A stretch of 64,000 nucleotides of DNA from Chondrus crispus (Eukaryota; Rhodophyta; Florideophyceae; Gigartinales; Gigartinaceae): contig NW_005179179.1 in NCBI RefSeq assembly GCF_000350225.1, forward strand, positions 32,609 to 96,608, read 5' to 3'. The notes under the pieces were generated by a model that searched no databases, had not been told where the DNA came from, and saw nothing but the letters and a program-made list of their open reading frames with translations. Numbering within the stretch: the stretch's first letter is position 1; each line of letters starts with the position of its first letter. Shown in pieces: positions 23,283-33,967 of this stretch. Made by a program: the position numbers and the translations under genes.

Positions 23283-23505
23283 TGTTGTACAATCCGCGGG
23301 TAATGATTGTGAAGGTGAAAGTTCCTTGCCCGTCCAGTTTATTGAGTCGGGCACTATCTTTAAGTAGGGCAACCTAAATGCTAGAAGAGATAAAGCGATA
23401 CAAACGCCACGCAATATATTGAATGCTATGCAATGTATTGATGCACCGTGAGGCTTGCGGCGGTCGAGGAGTCCTGTGTACGGAGCCATCGGTCGCGGTG
23501 CATCA
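23283..23505 (-). repeat. TE-A 5' LTR (223 bp)
   Basis: Minus-strand sequence begins TGATGCACCGCG and ends TTGTACAACA. Compared with the 3' LTR it holds an extra 19 bp around 23420-23452, where similar units (GCTATGCAATGTATTG against CGCAATATATTG) are repeated. That could be a tandem duplication after insertion, or a deletion in the 3' LTR. Confidence 0.85.
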
Positions 23506-23510
23506 CCTTG

Positions 23511-26500
23511 AGTTACCTGAACCATCGCGGCCTTGCTCCTTTCTCTTGTTTATGAGGCAGTAAGGAGCTTGCTCTTGCCGTATTTTTGAAGATACGCCAT
23601 GCACATGAAAGTGTTCCACTTGTTTTCATCCTCTAGGAGCGCGGCGTTCATCGTCCTCAACATAGTACGGAACGTAGAAAGCCCTTCTACAAAATGGTCA
23701 TGACGAAGACCATAATGAGAAGGGGTGAAGTCACAGTCGGCCATGAAGTAAGCTGCCCCGACATCCAGACATGATATGTCTGCATTTCGAAGAGCCGCCA
23801 CTGCTCTATCAATATCATGCACAGTGTTATTTAGAACATGCTTAACTCCATACTTATGCATGTATTTGTTGCATAGTAGTATGATAAAGACGTCCGTGTC
23901 ATCTGAGACAATTACTGAAGCACTGTGGGTCACAGTACCTCTTGAAGATGTACTGCTTTGTCTTGCGAGACCAGCAGATTGCCGGGTATCATTGAAGGGT
24001 CTCTCTATGTATGCTTCGAACGTTGCCACAAAACTGGTCTCCGACTCGCCATGTTTCAAGGCATGCATACCAAGGAATGCTCCTCCTTTCGTCCTGAACA
24101 CAAGGCATCTATTTCGTGGAATGCAGAACAAAGTACCCTGCGTTGCTGATTTTCGGCCTTTCTTCTCAGAATTACAGAACCTCGTAGTGAGTCGTCCACA
24201 TCTATCTTCTCACCAAAACGAGAAGGATAGAAATCATGCGGCCTGCTTTGCATAAAAGAACTGTCTACTGCAAACGTACCTCCATGTAAAAATACAGAGC
24301 AGCCAAATGATTTTTCATGCAAGAGCTCAAATGCAGCTACAGCTGAGCAAAACAGGTGTAGTGATGTTAGTTCATCTTTGTACTTTCTGTTTTTTAAAAG
24401 AGAAGACCATAGGAGACTCAGTTCTTCATCGAAATGCAGTACATGGCCCTCTGAAAGCTCCTCTGCGTCTTCCAAGTTGTTGGTTACAGCTGCTCTGCTC
24501 TCATCTTTTCTTATCTGCTCCGATCCTTTCTGATTTATCAGAAGGGAGGGGTCATCAATGTGTAGATGAATCTGATGGAGACGAGTGGCCCTCGTTCCTG
24601 TTATCCATGGCTTCAGTACGGATTTCATCTTACCAGTCACAACGTCCATTACCAAAGTGCCTTTACCGAAGTGCCTGGCTCTCCCGTATCTCCCCGATAA
24701 TGTAGTGCATTCATGATATCAATCTGCACAGAAAAGAATGGTGCAATCTCAGTGCTATAAATGTGGTGACCAACTGCAAATGCATTTAACGGATAACAGA
24801 CATCCCTGTTATCCCTTGTACTGTGCTTCAAAAATCTCGACTTGGATCCCTGGTTAATATTTCCATCCATGTCATAGAAGCAGTCTGCGAAAGCAGATAT
24901 CACGTTCCGTCTGTGGTGAGCCTCATCCCATCTCTTCATCACCTCTTCGAGCTATTCTGCATTCCCTACTGCAATTGCTTTTCTCTGCTCGATGGCGAAG
25001 CAGTCCTTTATCTTGGATAAAGTTTTTCTCCGGTCGTTTAGAATCCTCGTAAGCTTCTCCTTTTCCACTCTCCTTCGTGACAAGGACTTCGTTCCACCTG
25101 CTATGGAAGCATTCTGTATAAAAGACGAACTGTCTTCCCCGGGGAATGACATGCCATTACCTTTTGCCATGAACTGCGCGGGTCTTATAACACTTCTACA
25201 TCTGGTCCACTTCTTGAACTGCTTACCAGAGAAGTATTTTTTCTATCTTCATCAATTAGCCGTCCAAATATGTCTGGAAAAAGCACAGATGCATGGAGTT
25301 TTGCAGTTACAGCTCCTCTTTTAGAAACTGCAAGAATCTCGTCCTGGTCCTTTTGTATGTTCATCATCCTCGGAGGAACAGTGAACACGTTTGTGAGACG
25401 CTCTGAGCCTCTGTGGCTGATGCTTAAAAAGCTCGATTCGCTCATTATATGCAACATACGGGCTACAGTTATCCACTGACATGCATTTCTGTCAAATTGA
25501 GAAAGAGGGCCCGGGAGCTCACCTCCGTCTCCCGGATCTCGCCGTCTACCAAAAGCTCGAGAGGCTCCGGTGGCGTACCTAATTAGAGCAAGTGACATTG
25601 ACACAGGTAACAACCATGAAGCGGAATTCTGTAGGTGGTTCATAAAGTTCACGTTTAAACTTTTCAAGTGCCTAACGGCCAGCATCTCCAGCATTTCGCC
25701 ATGATGGACATAGGTCCATCCTCTTCTATCAATCCCGTCTTTGACGCTTCCAGCGAAGCTTAATAGCTTAAGAACTGCCTTTCCAGGGTTTTCATCATAT
25801 AAATGTTCTGCAACAACGGTAGGAAGCATGAGCCGAAAGAACATTGAGAAAAGCGATAACTGCTAGTCCTTAAGATGGATGCTGGAATGAAGTATTGCTA
25901 TCTGTTTAAACCAGAAAGCGTCCATCATATCTGTGTGCTCAGTTCGAGAAAGCACATGGAACCCGACAGTAGATAGTAGACAGGACAGAAGAACTGTATG
26001 TATGAAGTGCTTTCCATTCGAAGCATTGCTATAGAGCTTCTCAACCTTTTGCCTTATAAGTCTTCCTGTGGCAATGACATCTGCCGTTATTATATCTGTT
26101 GTCTCCTTGTATATACTTCCAGGATAGGTGTCATAATTGGAAGAGTCCGCTTCCAAACTCGGGTGAATCCGGGCAGCGTGCTGCCTATCTTCAACTGAGA
26201 CCATGTCTACGTCTACAGTCACATTTTTTCTAGATGCGTTCGTGTGCATTTTCTCTACCTGTCGGGAGACATCTTCGTCCTCGAGGGCCAGCATGTCAGT
26301 TATGTGAATTACCATCGAGCAGGCCAAGTTAAAAAGCACGGCACGACTGTTCCGAGCATGGGAATGACTCATGAGGTTAGTCACCTGCGACTTCGATAGT
26401 CCCGCATAGCTTGCTACCTCCTCTAGACCCAATCCGTCAAGCATCTCCTTACACAAAGAGTACATGGCCTGTTTCTCGGCGTGAAAGAAGCCTGGAAGAG

Positions 26501-26909
26501 GCACCATCCATTCATGAAGAGATATATCTTGTCAGTCCGACCCCACGCCGCTACCATTCTTCCGATAACTTCTCCAGGACTCCAGCCACAGTTCACAAAA
26601 CATTTTGTACGATGGCTGGTCTCCAGCCAATACTACATACGTCGGACAGTTAGGCCTTCCGGGTTTCAACTGCTCCTCGACCAACCTTAGAAACCTTCTT
26701 ACAGTAAGTATATCGACCGCATTGTCTCGACTAATCTCTACATATACTACATGTTGATCTGAAGGGACATCATCTGGAACTGTCGCACCCCCGTGTGGCT
26801 TCAAGGAAGAAAGTAGCAATGTACTAAAGTTAACAGGGGGTTGGAAGCCTTGTGCTCGTATTCCTTTCTTATACAGGTGTATTTTCCATGTCGTTTCTTT
26901 CCCTTCCAC
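23511..26909 (-). pseudogene. TE-F gene, middle part, with frameshifts and stops
   Basis: Continues the gene starting at 29133 through ORFs 26909-26532, 26507-25863, 25844-25185, 25170-24952, 24942-24649, 24655-24056 and 24131-23550. I count four frameshifts (near 26890, 25180, 24650 and 24100) and at least four in-frame stops: TGA near 26530, TAG near 25860 and 24950, TAA near 23550. Motifs in order: YVVLAGDQPSYKMF and then MVPLPGFFHAEKQAMYSL, the GDQ...PG-x-FH pair of large DDE-like transposon proteins; VIVSDDTDVFIILL; and FMADCDFTPSHYGLRHD, resembling the acidic SxDTDV and GCDxT motifs of FEN1/XPG-type PIN nucleases. The coding sequence then meets TE-A and resumes at 3257. Function is inferred from family resemblance only. 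Confidence 0.6.
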
Positions 26910-29133
26910 CCAGAAGCTCCGTACGAAATAGTGAAGTTACTCCGAACACTATATCATTGAATTGATTCAACACGGCTCTATGCTCCTCAGAGTTGAAGCT
27001 CCCGGCAAACTTACCCCTATCTCCAAGCAGGCTTGGGCACAGCCAGGATCCTACACCCTCAGTTCTCCGTCTTTTCGCCTTCTCACAGTCTGATTCAGTG
27101 CCTGATAGTTTACATTCCTTACAGACACCTTGCATTAAAGAACCATTGACTTTAGGCATGGCCTTATTGTCGAATTTGACGGCATGAAGGGGCTTTATAT
27201 CCCAGTTATCAAACTGTAAAAGGGGTATTGACGAGCTGTTTGTGCAACTAAATTTCCATGGACCACTGCGTTCTCGAGCAGCTATAAGCCGCTGCCTGTG
27301 TCTCTCCGTATCATTGTAAGACATAAACACACCCATAGAATTCAGAACATTTACAAAGGAGGGCCTGACTTCACAAATTCCCGCCACAGATGCAGTTACT
27401 GGCAAAGGTCCAGACACTCCGTTTGTCCGTGAAAGAACCAACTGCCCTATAACTTTCAACACCCTGACACAAAGTAACAGATCTGTCCACGAGTAGTCAG
27501 AGCCCTTATTCATGGCTTCCTCGATAGAGGGCTTCGGCATACACTCTGAGGAGTTGCTGACAGGAAATGTATTCAGAATTCGAACACCAGAAGCTTTAGC
27601 TGCAATTGTCCAGGTTGTAGTTCTCTTCCTGGATGCCATAGTTAGCACTGTATCCGTCCAAAGGGCATCTGGAATGCCCACTATCTCTGATGCTAGACTC
27701 CATTCCCCTTCCAAGTACATCTCCTTTCTGTCCTGTAATCTCTTTCCAACCAGATCGAGGCAAGCTCTAATCTCATTGCTGCTAGGGCGAACCCAGTCTG
27801 ATTTGGGTGTGCTACTGGATGCTGCAATAGAGGACAGCAAGTCCTCTACTTGGGTAACAGATACATAGCACCGGAGACGAGACGTTAGCTTCTTCAGAAG
27901 TATTCCTTTTCCGGCCAAGACAGACTCTAGTCGTTTCTCCAGAGTTCGAGGATCAATTGCGAACTGATGTACCATGTGGTCTTTCTCATGAATACTACAG
28001 AGTCGCTGTCTTGCTCGACATACCTCTGTAAAGGGAAGCATTTGTACATAATTGCTTGCCTCCCTGCCGGGCAGTATGCATTTCACTCGCAGCTGTCTGG
28101 CTATTACAGCTACGTCCTGAGAAGCTTTAATGAGCACAATACTGCTTTTTCTTGCCTCTTCCTCCGATTCCAGACTGTAAAATATGCACCGCACGAGAAA
28201 CCGATCCACAGAACTGCTTATACTTGTAAGAGACACGGCAGGACGTGTTCTACTCCTGCCTTCGGTAATTATATAAAGACAACTTCTACAACAGTACTGG
28301 TTCATGACATCATAGCAGCAGAGCTCTCCGTATGAGTGGCTTCGGATTCTTTCATCCAAGTCTGTGTAGCACTCAAAGTCGTTCAAACTTTCAACGGAAA
28401 CATCTTTCATGGACCATAAGTGAGCATTTCGTGCAGCACTGCCTTTTAAGGAGCAACCACGTAGTTCAAACACACATTTTTGTCTTCCGATACAGTACGT
28501 ATCCATGGCTACCTCCCGTGCTATCCTGCTATGGTTAAGATGATAGTAGCATAGGAAGTGTACAGACGGGTCCGATAGTAGAGTTTGAGCAGTTACTATT
28601 TCGCATCCCAATAGACGGGTGAGTTCGGCAGTGATTAACTCTCGAACTGGACCGTCTCGAACGGATATATTGAATAGCTTCCAATCACGCGTGGGATTAC
28701 GACGTCTTTCAGCTCTACTTCCGCCATGCAGCTCGCTCACTTGTCCGCTACTGCCTCTTTCGACGCAGAGGTAGCATAATCGTGTGTCCCGTGCACCAAC
28801 ATCATCGGTACACCTGTTCTTCCAGGAAGTCAAGGCATTTTGTGATACTGCTGCGCCGTATCTTGGAGGATTACAAATAACTTGCCAACCGTAAGTCTTG
28901 TCGCGGCATGCTCCACAGAGATACACAGAGGCTGCACATTCTGTGTTAAGGCGCTTGAAGGGGTCTGATTGGGAGCCAGTTTGCACAGTGGCTCGGGCAA
29001 TGACCTTCTGAGGACTCAGAGTGACAAGAACATTAGGTTTGCGGGTATTCTGAGTCCCACATGCGAAACAGGTAGCTGTACTTCCTACCTTCGCTGCCAG
29101 CGGATCAACGGAAAGGCTTTTGCCCTGTTCCAT
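26869..29133 (-). pseudogene. TE-F gene, N-terminal 754 residues
   Basis: The longest intact piece of TE-F, from the ATG at 29133 to the frameshift near 26890. It has several CxxC pairs (CFACG, CGACRDK, LCYLCVE, FLCYYH) suggesting zinc-binding modules, a central helical region, and the conserved-looking FDNWDIKPLHAVKFDNKA-KVNGSLMQG segment near residue 660. Proteins with this order (Cys-rich N-terminus, DNxD segment, GDQ and PGxFH motifs, PIN-like SDDTDV, CxCxxxC tail) are widespread uncharacterised multi-copy proteins in animals, and I infer a transposon origin. No terminal inverted repeat was found, so the element class stays open. Confidence 0.6.
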
Positions 29134-29306
29134 ACCTCAGGCAATCTGGAAGAAAATGGAACAGGCAGATGGACAGTTCAAGAACGAATCATTCTAGCTA
29201 TGTGGAGAGACTGTCGCTGCAAGAGAACGCAATATTATGCCGTGTCGGAGATGGGCAGTTGGGCCAATGTGAGAAAAGTCGCGTTTTCGATGTCGTTCAT
29301 GTGTAT

Positions 29307-30130
29307 TTATCCGGGTGAAAGGGACAGCTCAGCATTGCAAGAAAGATCACATCCGGCAAATTGCACCAAAAAAAACAGGTGGTCACTGACTGATGGCTCT
29401 CGCTCAGGATAAGACAGTGCACGCAGCTGAAGTTGCAACCTGCTGGCACGCTTTCGGCGATAGCGCTCTTGAGCTCTCCTGCGCTTCTCAATGCGCGTGT
29501 TTCCAATGTGCAATTGGCGGTTGCGAATGCATGCGTGGCGCTCGACATCATCTTGGTGAAGTGGATTCCAGTAGACATGCTGATTTGTCAGCGCCACACA
29601 CAGTTTAAAAATTGCGTCGTAACTAGTCTCTGCCCATCGATAAGTTCTGCTCGGTATGTTCCAAAGACCACATGCTCTCCCGAAGAAGTTTTCAAGGATC
29701 ACGCGATTGGAGGAAATTTTCCTGTTGTGTCGCACGTCCTCAGCGTCCAGTATTGCGCGCGCAGGCTTCTTCTTCGGGCCAATAGCGCGCACCAATTCTG
29801 CTGCTCCCTGGTACCCCTTGTCCACCAGCACCGCCCACTGATTGGGAAACGTACCGGAGAGGAACCAAACGTCCGAGATGGTTCCTTCATCGGAAGATTT
29901 CTGCAAGTGAGATTTGTGAAACGACTTGTTTCGTTGGAAAAGCTCCAAATCTGATACTGAGCCAGGGTAGTGCGTAGTACAGTTGAGTGCAAGTCCCTTA
30001 CAAAGCACTGATACTGCCGTTTTATATCCATATAACTTATGTTTTCCAGAAAAATATCGCTTACTGTGGTGCAGTCTACCTCCACACCGCCGACGAAGGC
30101 GTAAATCTCGCTGTAGAAAGCCCGACGCAA
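29307..30130 (-). pseudogene. TE-H Harbinger-type transposase, C-terminal half
   Basis: Two frames: 30130-29699 upstream and 30008-29307 downstream, with a frameshift in the overlap. The second reads HYPGSVSDLELF, VDKGYQGAAELVRAI, SSNRVILENFFGRACGLW and a YDAIFKLCVALTNQHVY end. This matches the DDE_4 superfamily used by PIF/Harbinger transposases, with catalytic D in SVSDL and E in ILENFFGR. The N-terminal half with the first catalytic Asp lies at 33172-33813. The two halves are separated by about 3 kb that includes TE-G. Confidence 0.75.
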
Positions 30131-30149
30131 GGAACAGTCACCACCAGGG

Positions 30150-30590
30150 TGTTCGAGTCCCTCTGTCCGGGTAACTCAGGGGAGCCGACGCGGTACCGCG
30201 GGTAGATCGCGGTGTGCGCGGAGGGTTGCACTCCAGCCGGAGTGCGCTAGAAGGAGTAAACAAGAAGAAAAGAAAGAAGAACGAAGAAGAAAGATAGTGT
30301 AGAAATGTAGAAAATAGGGGAAAAAGTAAAGGAAAAACAAGAAAAGCGATGACGACGAAGGGTGCAGGTACCAGACTTAGCCAACTAGATAGGAACCGTA
30401 GAGGATCCTACCAGAGATGGAGTCCGATCACCTGATGCCTCTTTACTGTAGCGCCTTCCGACACCCGACCTATATAGGCCGAGCGCTGTGGTCGGCGTCG
30501 GTTACTAAATGGGTAATTAATAATTAATTATCGTCATTAGAATTGCCACTTGGCATTGGACGCTAATTAGCGTAGAAACTTGTGGGCACC
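30150..30590. other. Non-coding spacer, no gene
   Basis: A purine-rich run (30245-30330, mostly GAA and AAG) is followed by ordinary sequence with CCTATATAGGCC and an AATTAATAATTAATTA stretch. No open frame with motifs. It is probably part of whatever inserted into TE-H. Confidence 0.4.
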
Positions 30591-30593
30591 ACG

Positions 30594-30812
30594 TATGTAT
30601 ACGTGTCGTACACGTGTTGTACACGTATTATATACGTGTCATACGACTGTCATACTCGTGTGTCCACGTGTGGTACACGTGTGGTACACGTGTGGCCACG
30701 TGTGCTACACGTATGGTACACGTGGTCTACCTTCCCATTTGTGCGCGCACAGTACACGTGTGGCGCGCTTATCATACACGTGTCAGAGACGGGAGCGCAC
30801 AGCATACACGTG
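30594..30812. repeat. Cluster of ACACGTGT palindromes
   Basis: TACACGTGT, CACGTGTGG and variants (TACACGTATT, CATACACGTG) occur about a dozen times in 220 bp at irregular spacing. Each core is self-complementary and contains CACGTG, the E-box/G-box core. Further single copies lie near 33103 and 35851-35876. Open frames across the cluster give repeated HVWYTC-like peptides that merely reflect the repeat. Confidence 0.6.
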
Positions 30813-31137
30813 TGGCCTCATCCAAAGTGTACATGTACACCCGAGTACTGCAAATAGTGCGGGTTCGAAATTATTGCAGACCGCTGTAAATTGTGTTTCT
30901 CGTCTATCGCCGGTGGCGCAATTACTGCAGTCCGCACTAATTGCAAACAATACATCTAATAGTGCAGTCTCAGAAGGCAGCCAATTCGCTGTCCTGCGCG
31001 CCATTTTTGACAGATACTAACCCAAATCTGGAACAAAACGCCATTGTGGTGTTTCGGTATGCACATATAAAGGCTTACCTTTTCCATTCTTACATCAAAG
31101 CCGCACCCCGCCGTCCGAAAGATCTAGCTTGCGTATC

Positions 31138-32712
31138 ATGACGGTATCAGCATCTCCCATTATTGCTTCCCTCCAAAATGCCGAACGCCTGCGGAACGAA
31201 AGAGACGCAGCTTCAACACAAGAAGCTACTGTAGATGCCCATCATTCCTCTGCGGATCCGCCTACATCTGCCACACTCCAACCCAACTCCGGCCTTCCGG
31301 CACCGCCGCCCAACACAGCCGCGCTCTCGGCGGTCCGCACAAGAGCGGTCCAACGTGTGCTCACGCGATCAGATCGCGTTAGGATTGTCAAGTGGATGTC
31401 TGAGGAGGTCTCCAGGGCAGGTTCTAAACACATTGCCTCAAAAGCTGTCCGCCAGTTTCCCCATCTGTTCCGTGGCAACGAAAAGGAGAACAGTTCTAAG
31501 GCAAGTCGCTTATGGAAAGCACGCCTCCAGTACCTTGAAGCAAACGAGACGACTTGCGCGCCGCGCTCAATTACCAGGGTTACAAGCTGTGGCTTCAAAA
31601 GGGTGTATCTAAAGGCCAAGCCTGGCCGCGGTCGAAAGAGGTCTGCTTGGGTAATGGCGCTGCAAGCCGACCTCCTCGAAGAGTTTGACAGGCTTCGAAG
31701 AACCGGACTCAAGTTCAATGCCAAGCTGCTCAGGGATCTTGCGAGACAGCTCATAAAAAGTTCCACGAGGGATAAATATTTTCTAAATTGCTTGGATACG
31801 TCGTCAAAAACGTTTATTCAGTATATGATCACACCGCGTTGGATCTAGACATTTATGGAGCGGAACGAAATTGTTAGTCGCGCTCAAACAGGCAAATTGA
31901 TGGCTTCCCCGGAGAAGCAGGCTTTTATCGAGAAGGAAGTGGCGCATCATCTTGGCTTTGTGGCTCGAGCGTTTCGTTCAGGACGTTTAGATAAGGACGA
32001 TGTGTCAAATGCTGACGAAACGCATTTTGTCATCAACATGGACAACCATCGAACATTGGGAATTTGCGGTAAAGCCGAGGTAAAGTATTCAGACGTAGTG
32101 TCTGGAGCGGAAGGGATGACAATGATTGTACGTATATCTGGTAGAAGGGATACCAGAATCGAAGTGCCAATGATGGGTTTTCAGAACAAGAAGAGAAGCT
32201 ACCCAATTCAAAGCGTTCCTGACGATGTAGCGGGAGTTTCGTATCGCTCGGGGCCGAAGGGTTGGATGGATCGCGAAGTAATGTCGCAGTGGCCGGGGGA
32301 ACGGAAAGTAATTAAGGCGCTTCGGCACGGCCGGCGTCATGTTTTATATATGGACAACTGCAGTGGGCATGGTGAGACTGCGGCAATGTTGGAAGCGTTG
32401 AACGAAATCAACACAGAGATCAGGTTTTTCCCGCCGAACTGTACGGACCTACTGCAGCCCGCCGATTCCTTTGTGATACAAAAGCTAAAAGATGCTTGGC
32501 GTTGTCGTTGGGACCAGCACAAAATGGAGCGCATAATGGCGGGTGACTTTACGGCTTCTTCTGGCAAGTTGCCTAATCCAGGCAAGCACTACTTTCTGGA
32601 GCTTGCCACAGCGGCTGTTCGGGATGTTAACGCACAACGCAACAGCAAGGGTCTAACCTACGCACGGAAATCCATGATTAGATGTGGCTTAGCGCTCAAC
32701 ACAAATGGGTAG
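31138..32712 (+). pseudogene. TE-G pogo/Tc1-type DDE transposase with one stop
   Basis: One frame from the ATG at 31138 (MTVSASPIIAS) to 32710-32712, broken only by TAG at 31846-31848 between PRWI and TFMERN, a position where Gln is plausible (CAG to TAG). The N-terminal 240 residues contain a helix-turn-helix-like DNA-binding region (RVRIVKWMSEEVSRAGSKHIASKAVRQFP). The catalytic part shows D in NADETHF, D in YMDNCSGH and D in LLQPADS, the DDD triad of the DDE_1 (pogo/jerky) group, together with PPNCTDLLQP. Apart from the stop it looks functional, so this is a fairly young copy or a readthrough case. Confidence 0.85.
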
Positions 32713-33058
32713 TGGGAGGAAAGACAATTGTTTCCCAAGCTACAGAACATAATTCAGAGGCATCGAAACCATTTTGAGGGAGCTCCTGTGATTGCGAATG
32801 AGGGCCAAGTGGTTGGCGAAGGCGCGTAGAGATATCCAGTACCCTCACACATTAAAAATCTCAACTCTTCTGATTGGTCCAGATTGCATTCGGCATTCCA
32901 GACAGAACTACGGTAGACCGCACTATTAAGAACAGAATTAGTTACTGCGGACCGCACTAATAGGGGAAATGACTTAATTAGTGCGGTATCAATATCAGTG
33001 CGGACCGCAGTAAATACCGTCACCTCGGCTTCGAATTGGCGTTCCAAAATAGTGCAGA

Positions 33059-33083
33059 CCGCACTATTTGCAGTATTCCGGTG
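33059..33083. repeat. TE-G right terminal inverted repeat
   Basis: Its reverse complement, CACCGGAATACTGC followed by AAATAGTGCGG, matches the left end at 30838-30862 with two mismatches. It is followed by the TA target duplicate and then ACA, so that TGTACA is palindromic at the junction. Confidence 0.8.
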
Positions 33084-33099
33084 TACAATTTGGATGAGC

Positions 33100-33813
33100 A
33101 CACGTGTTACACACTTGTCAAAGGCGGGGAACGCGGCCCTCGACGGCGGTGACCAGGCGTACAGTACAGGGTCACTGCACTACACTTGCCCTTTTGAATG
33201 TTGGCACTAGGCCGCAAACCCATCTGAAACGTAACATCAGTTGCGTATCCGGCAAAGGGAAAGTACTGAAATGTATTTTCCCGTCAATCATTCTAGACAT
33301 CGGATATGTCTCATCATTGGTCTCCACCAAAACTTTGTAGAGGCGCGGTGAAATTATGGTCACAAATCTCATCACGAGGCGCTCGAATGTCGGACCCTTT
33401 TTACCAAACAGATTTGCCATCATGTCCCAGTTACCCGCATGTTTCATGACGCTAAGCGTCATGAACAGCACGTCCTTCGCTGTGTGCAGTGATTTCCGGC
33501 CCCTCCCGATGTTGAAATGTTCCATGACATGCTCCCGGTTTTCCTTGCAAAGTGTGTCGAATTCTTGCGGATCAAAGTTTATCACACTTATGATAGAAGG
33601 GGACGTCCCCTTCTACGAGCAGGGCAGGTACCCGCCCTGCTCGTAAAATGCGTCAAACACTGGGCAGTCGCTCTCATTTTCGTCATCTGTGTTTTCAAGA
33701 TCGGGCTCAGCAGCGTACCTCTCGAGGTCTTCATTACGCTCCACAGCAGCCTCTGCAAGGAGTAGGAAGGCATTGGCCGAATCTTTGTCCTTGAAAGTTG
33801 ACATCTTTGTCAC
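33100..33813 (-). pseudogene. TE-H Harbinger-type transposase, N-terminal half
   Basis: ORF 33813-33588 gives an acidic N-terminus (SDCPVFDAFYEQGG). After a small palindromic insertion the protein resumes at 33585 (MINFDPQEFDTL) and shows VLFMTLSVMKHAGNWDMMANLF-KKGPTFERLVMRFV, the typical region before the DDE domain of Harbinger-like transposases. A frameshift near 33225 moves the next motif, GYATDVTFQMGLRPSANIQKGK with the first catalytic Asp, into another frame. The frame closes near 33110. The continuation is at 30130. Confidence 0.7.
33595..33645. repeat. Two adjacent palindromes inside the TE-H coding sequence
   Basis: AGAAGGGGACGTCCCCTTCT (33595-33614) is a perfect 20-bp palindrome. 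It is followed at once by a hairpin with 12-bp arms TACGAGCAGGGC and GCCCTGCTCGTA (33614-33625 and 33634-33645). They lie exactly where the transposase reading frame is interrupted. Confidence 0.7.
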
Positions 33814-33967
33814 AGCAAAAATGTGGGGAGTGGAATGGGGCTGTAGCGGAGATTTGCGGTGGGCTGTGTGTTCGGAGCTTCACTTATTGTACAGTGGTAC
33901 CACAACGCTTTAAGGTGCGATATATCCGATAGTGCGATGTAGCAAATACTCTCGAAAAATAGATTTT

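Larger units (their letters stand above)
3258..23505 (-). mobile_element. TE-A: Ty3/gypsy chromodomain LTR retrotransposon, split by TE-B
   Basis: The element lies on the minus strand between LTRs at 23283-23505 (5') and 3258-3461 (3'). It is flanked by the 5-bp direct repeat CCTTG at 3253-3257 and 23506-23510. Without the 14.9-kb TE-B insertion and its duplicated ACTTC it is about 5.3 kb. Gene order is gag, protease, reverse transcriptase, RNase H, integrase, chromodomain. It sits in the coding sequence of TE-F. Stops, a frameshift, a changed RT active site and LTRs of different length (223 against 204 bp) show that it is old and dead. Confidence 0.9.
30838..33083 (+). mobile_element. TE-G: pogo-like DNA transposon with TA target duplication
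   Basis: A 2,246-bp element flanked by TA at 30836-30837 and 33084-33085. The terminal inverted repeats (30838-30862 and 33059-33083) match at 23 of 25 positions and share TACTGCAAATAGTGCGG. Beyond them both ends carry many copies of a (T)AGTGCGGACCGCACTA-like palindrome and its halves (left 30870-30975, right 32910-33070), probably transposase binding sites. It encodes one DDE_1 transposase with a single stop. It lies between the two halves of TE-H. Confidence 0.85.

Noticed and set aside
30149..30170. A tRNA- or SINE-like B box (GTGTTCGAGTCCC)
   Set aside because: No A box or cloverleaf could be built from the preceding bases. A single short match is not enough.
30580..31020. Overlapping plus-strand ORFs rich in Cys, His and Val
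   Set aside because: They are translations of the ACACGTGT repeat cluster in several frames, with no family resemblance.
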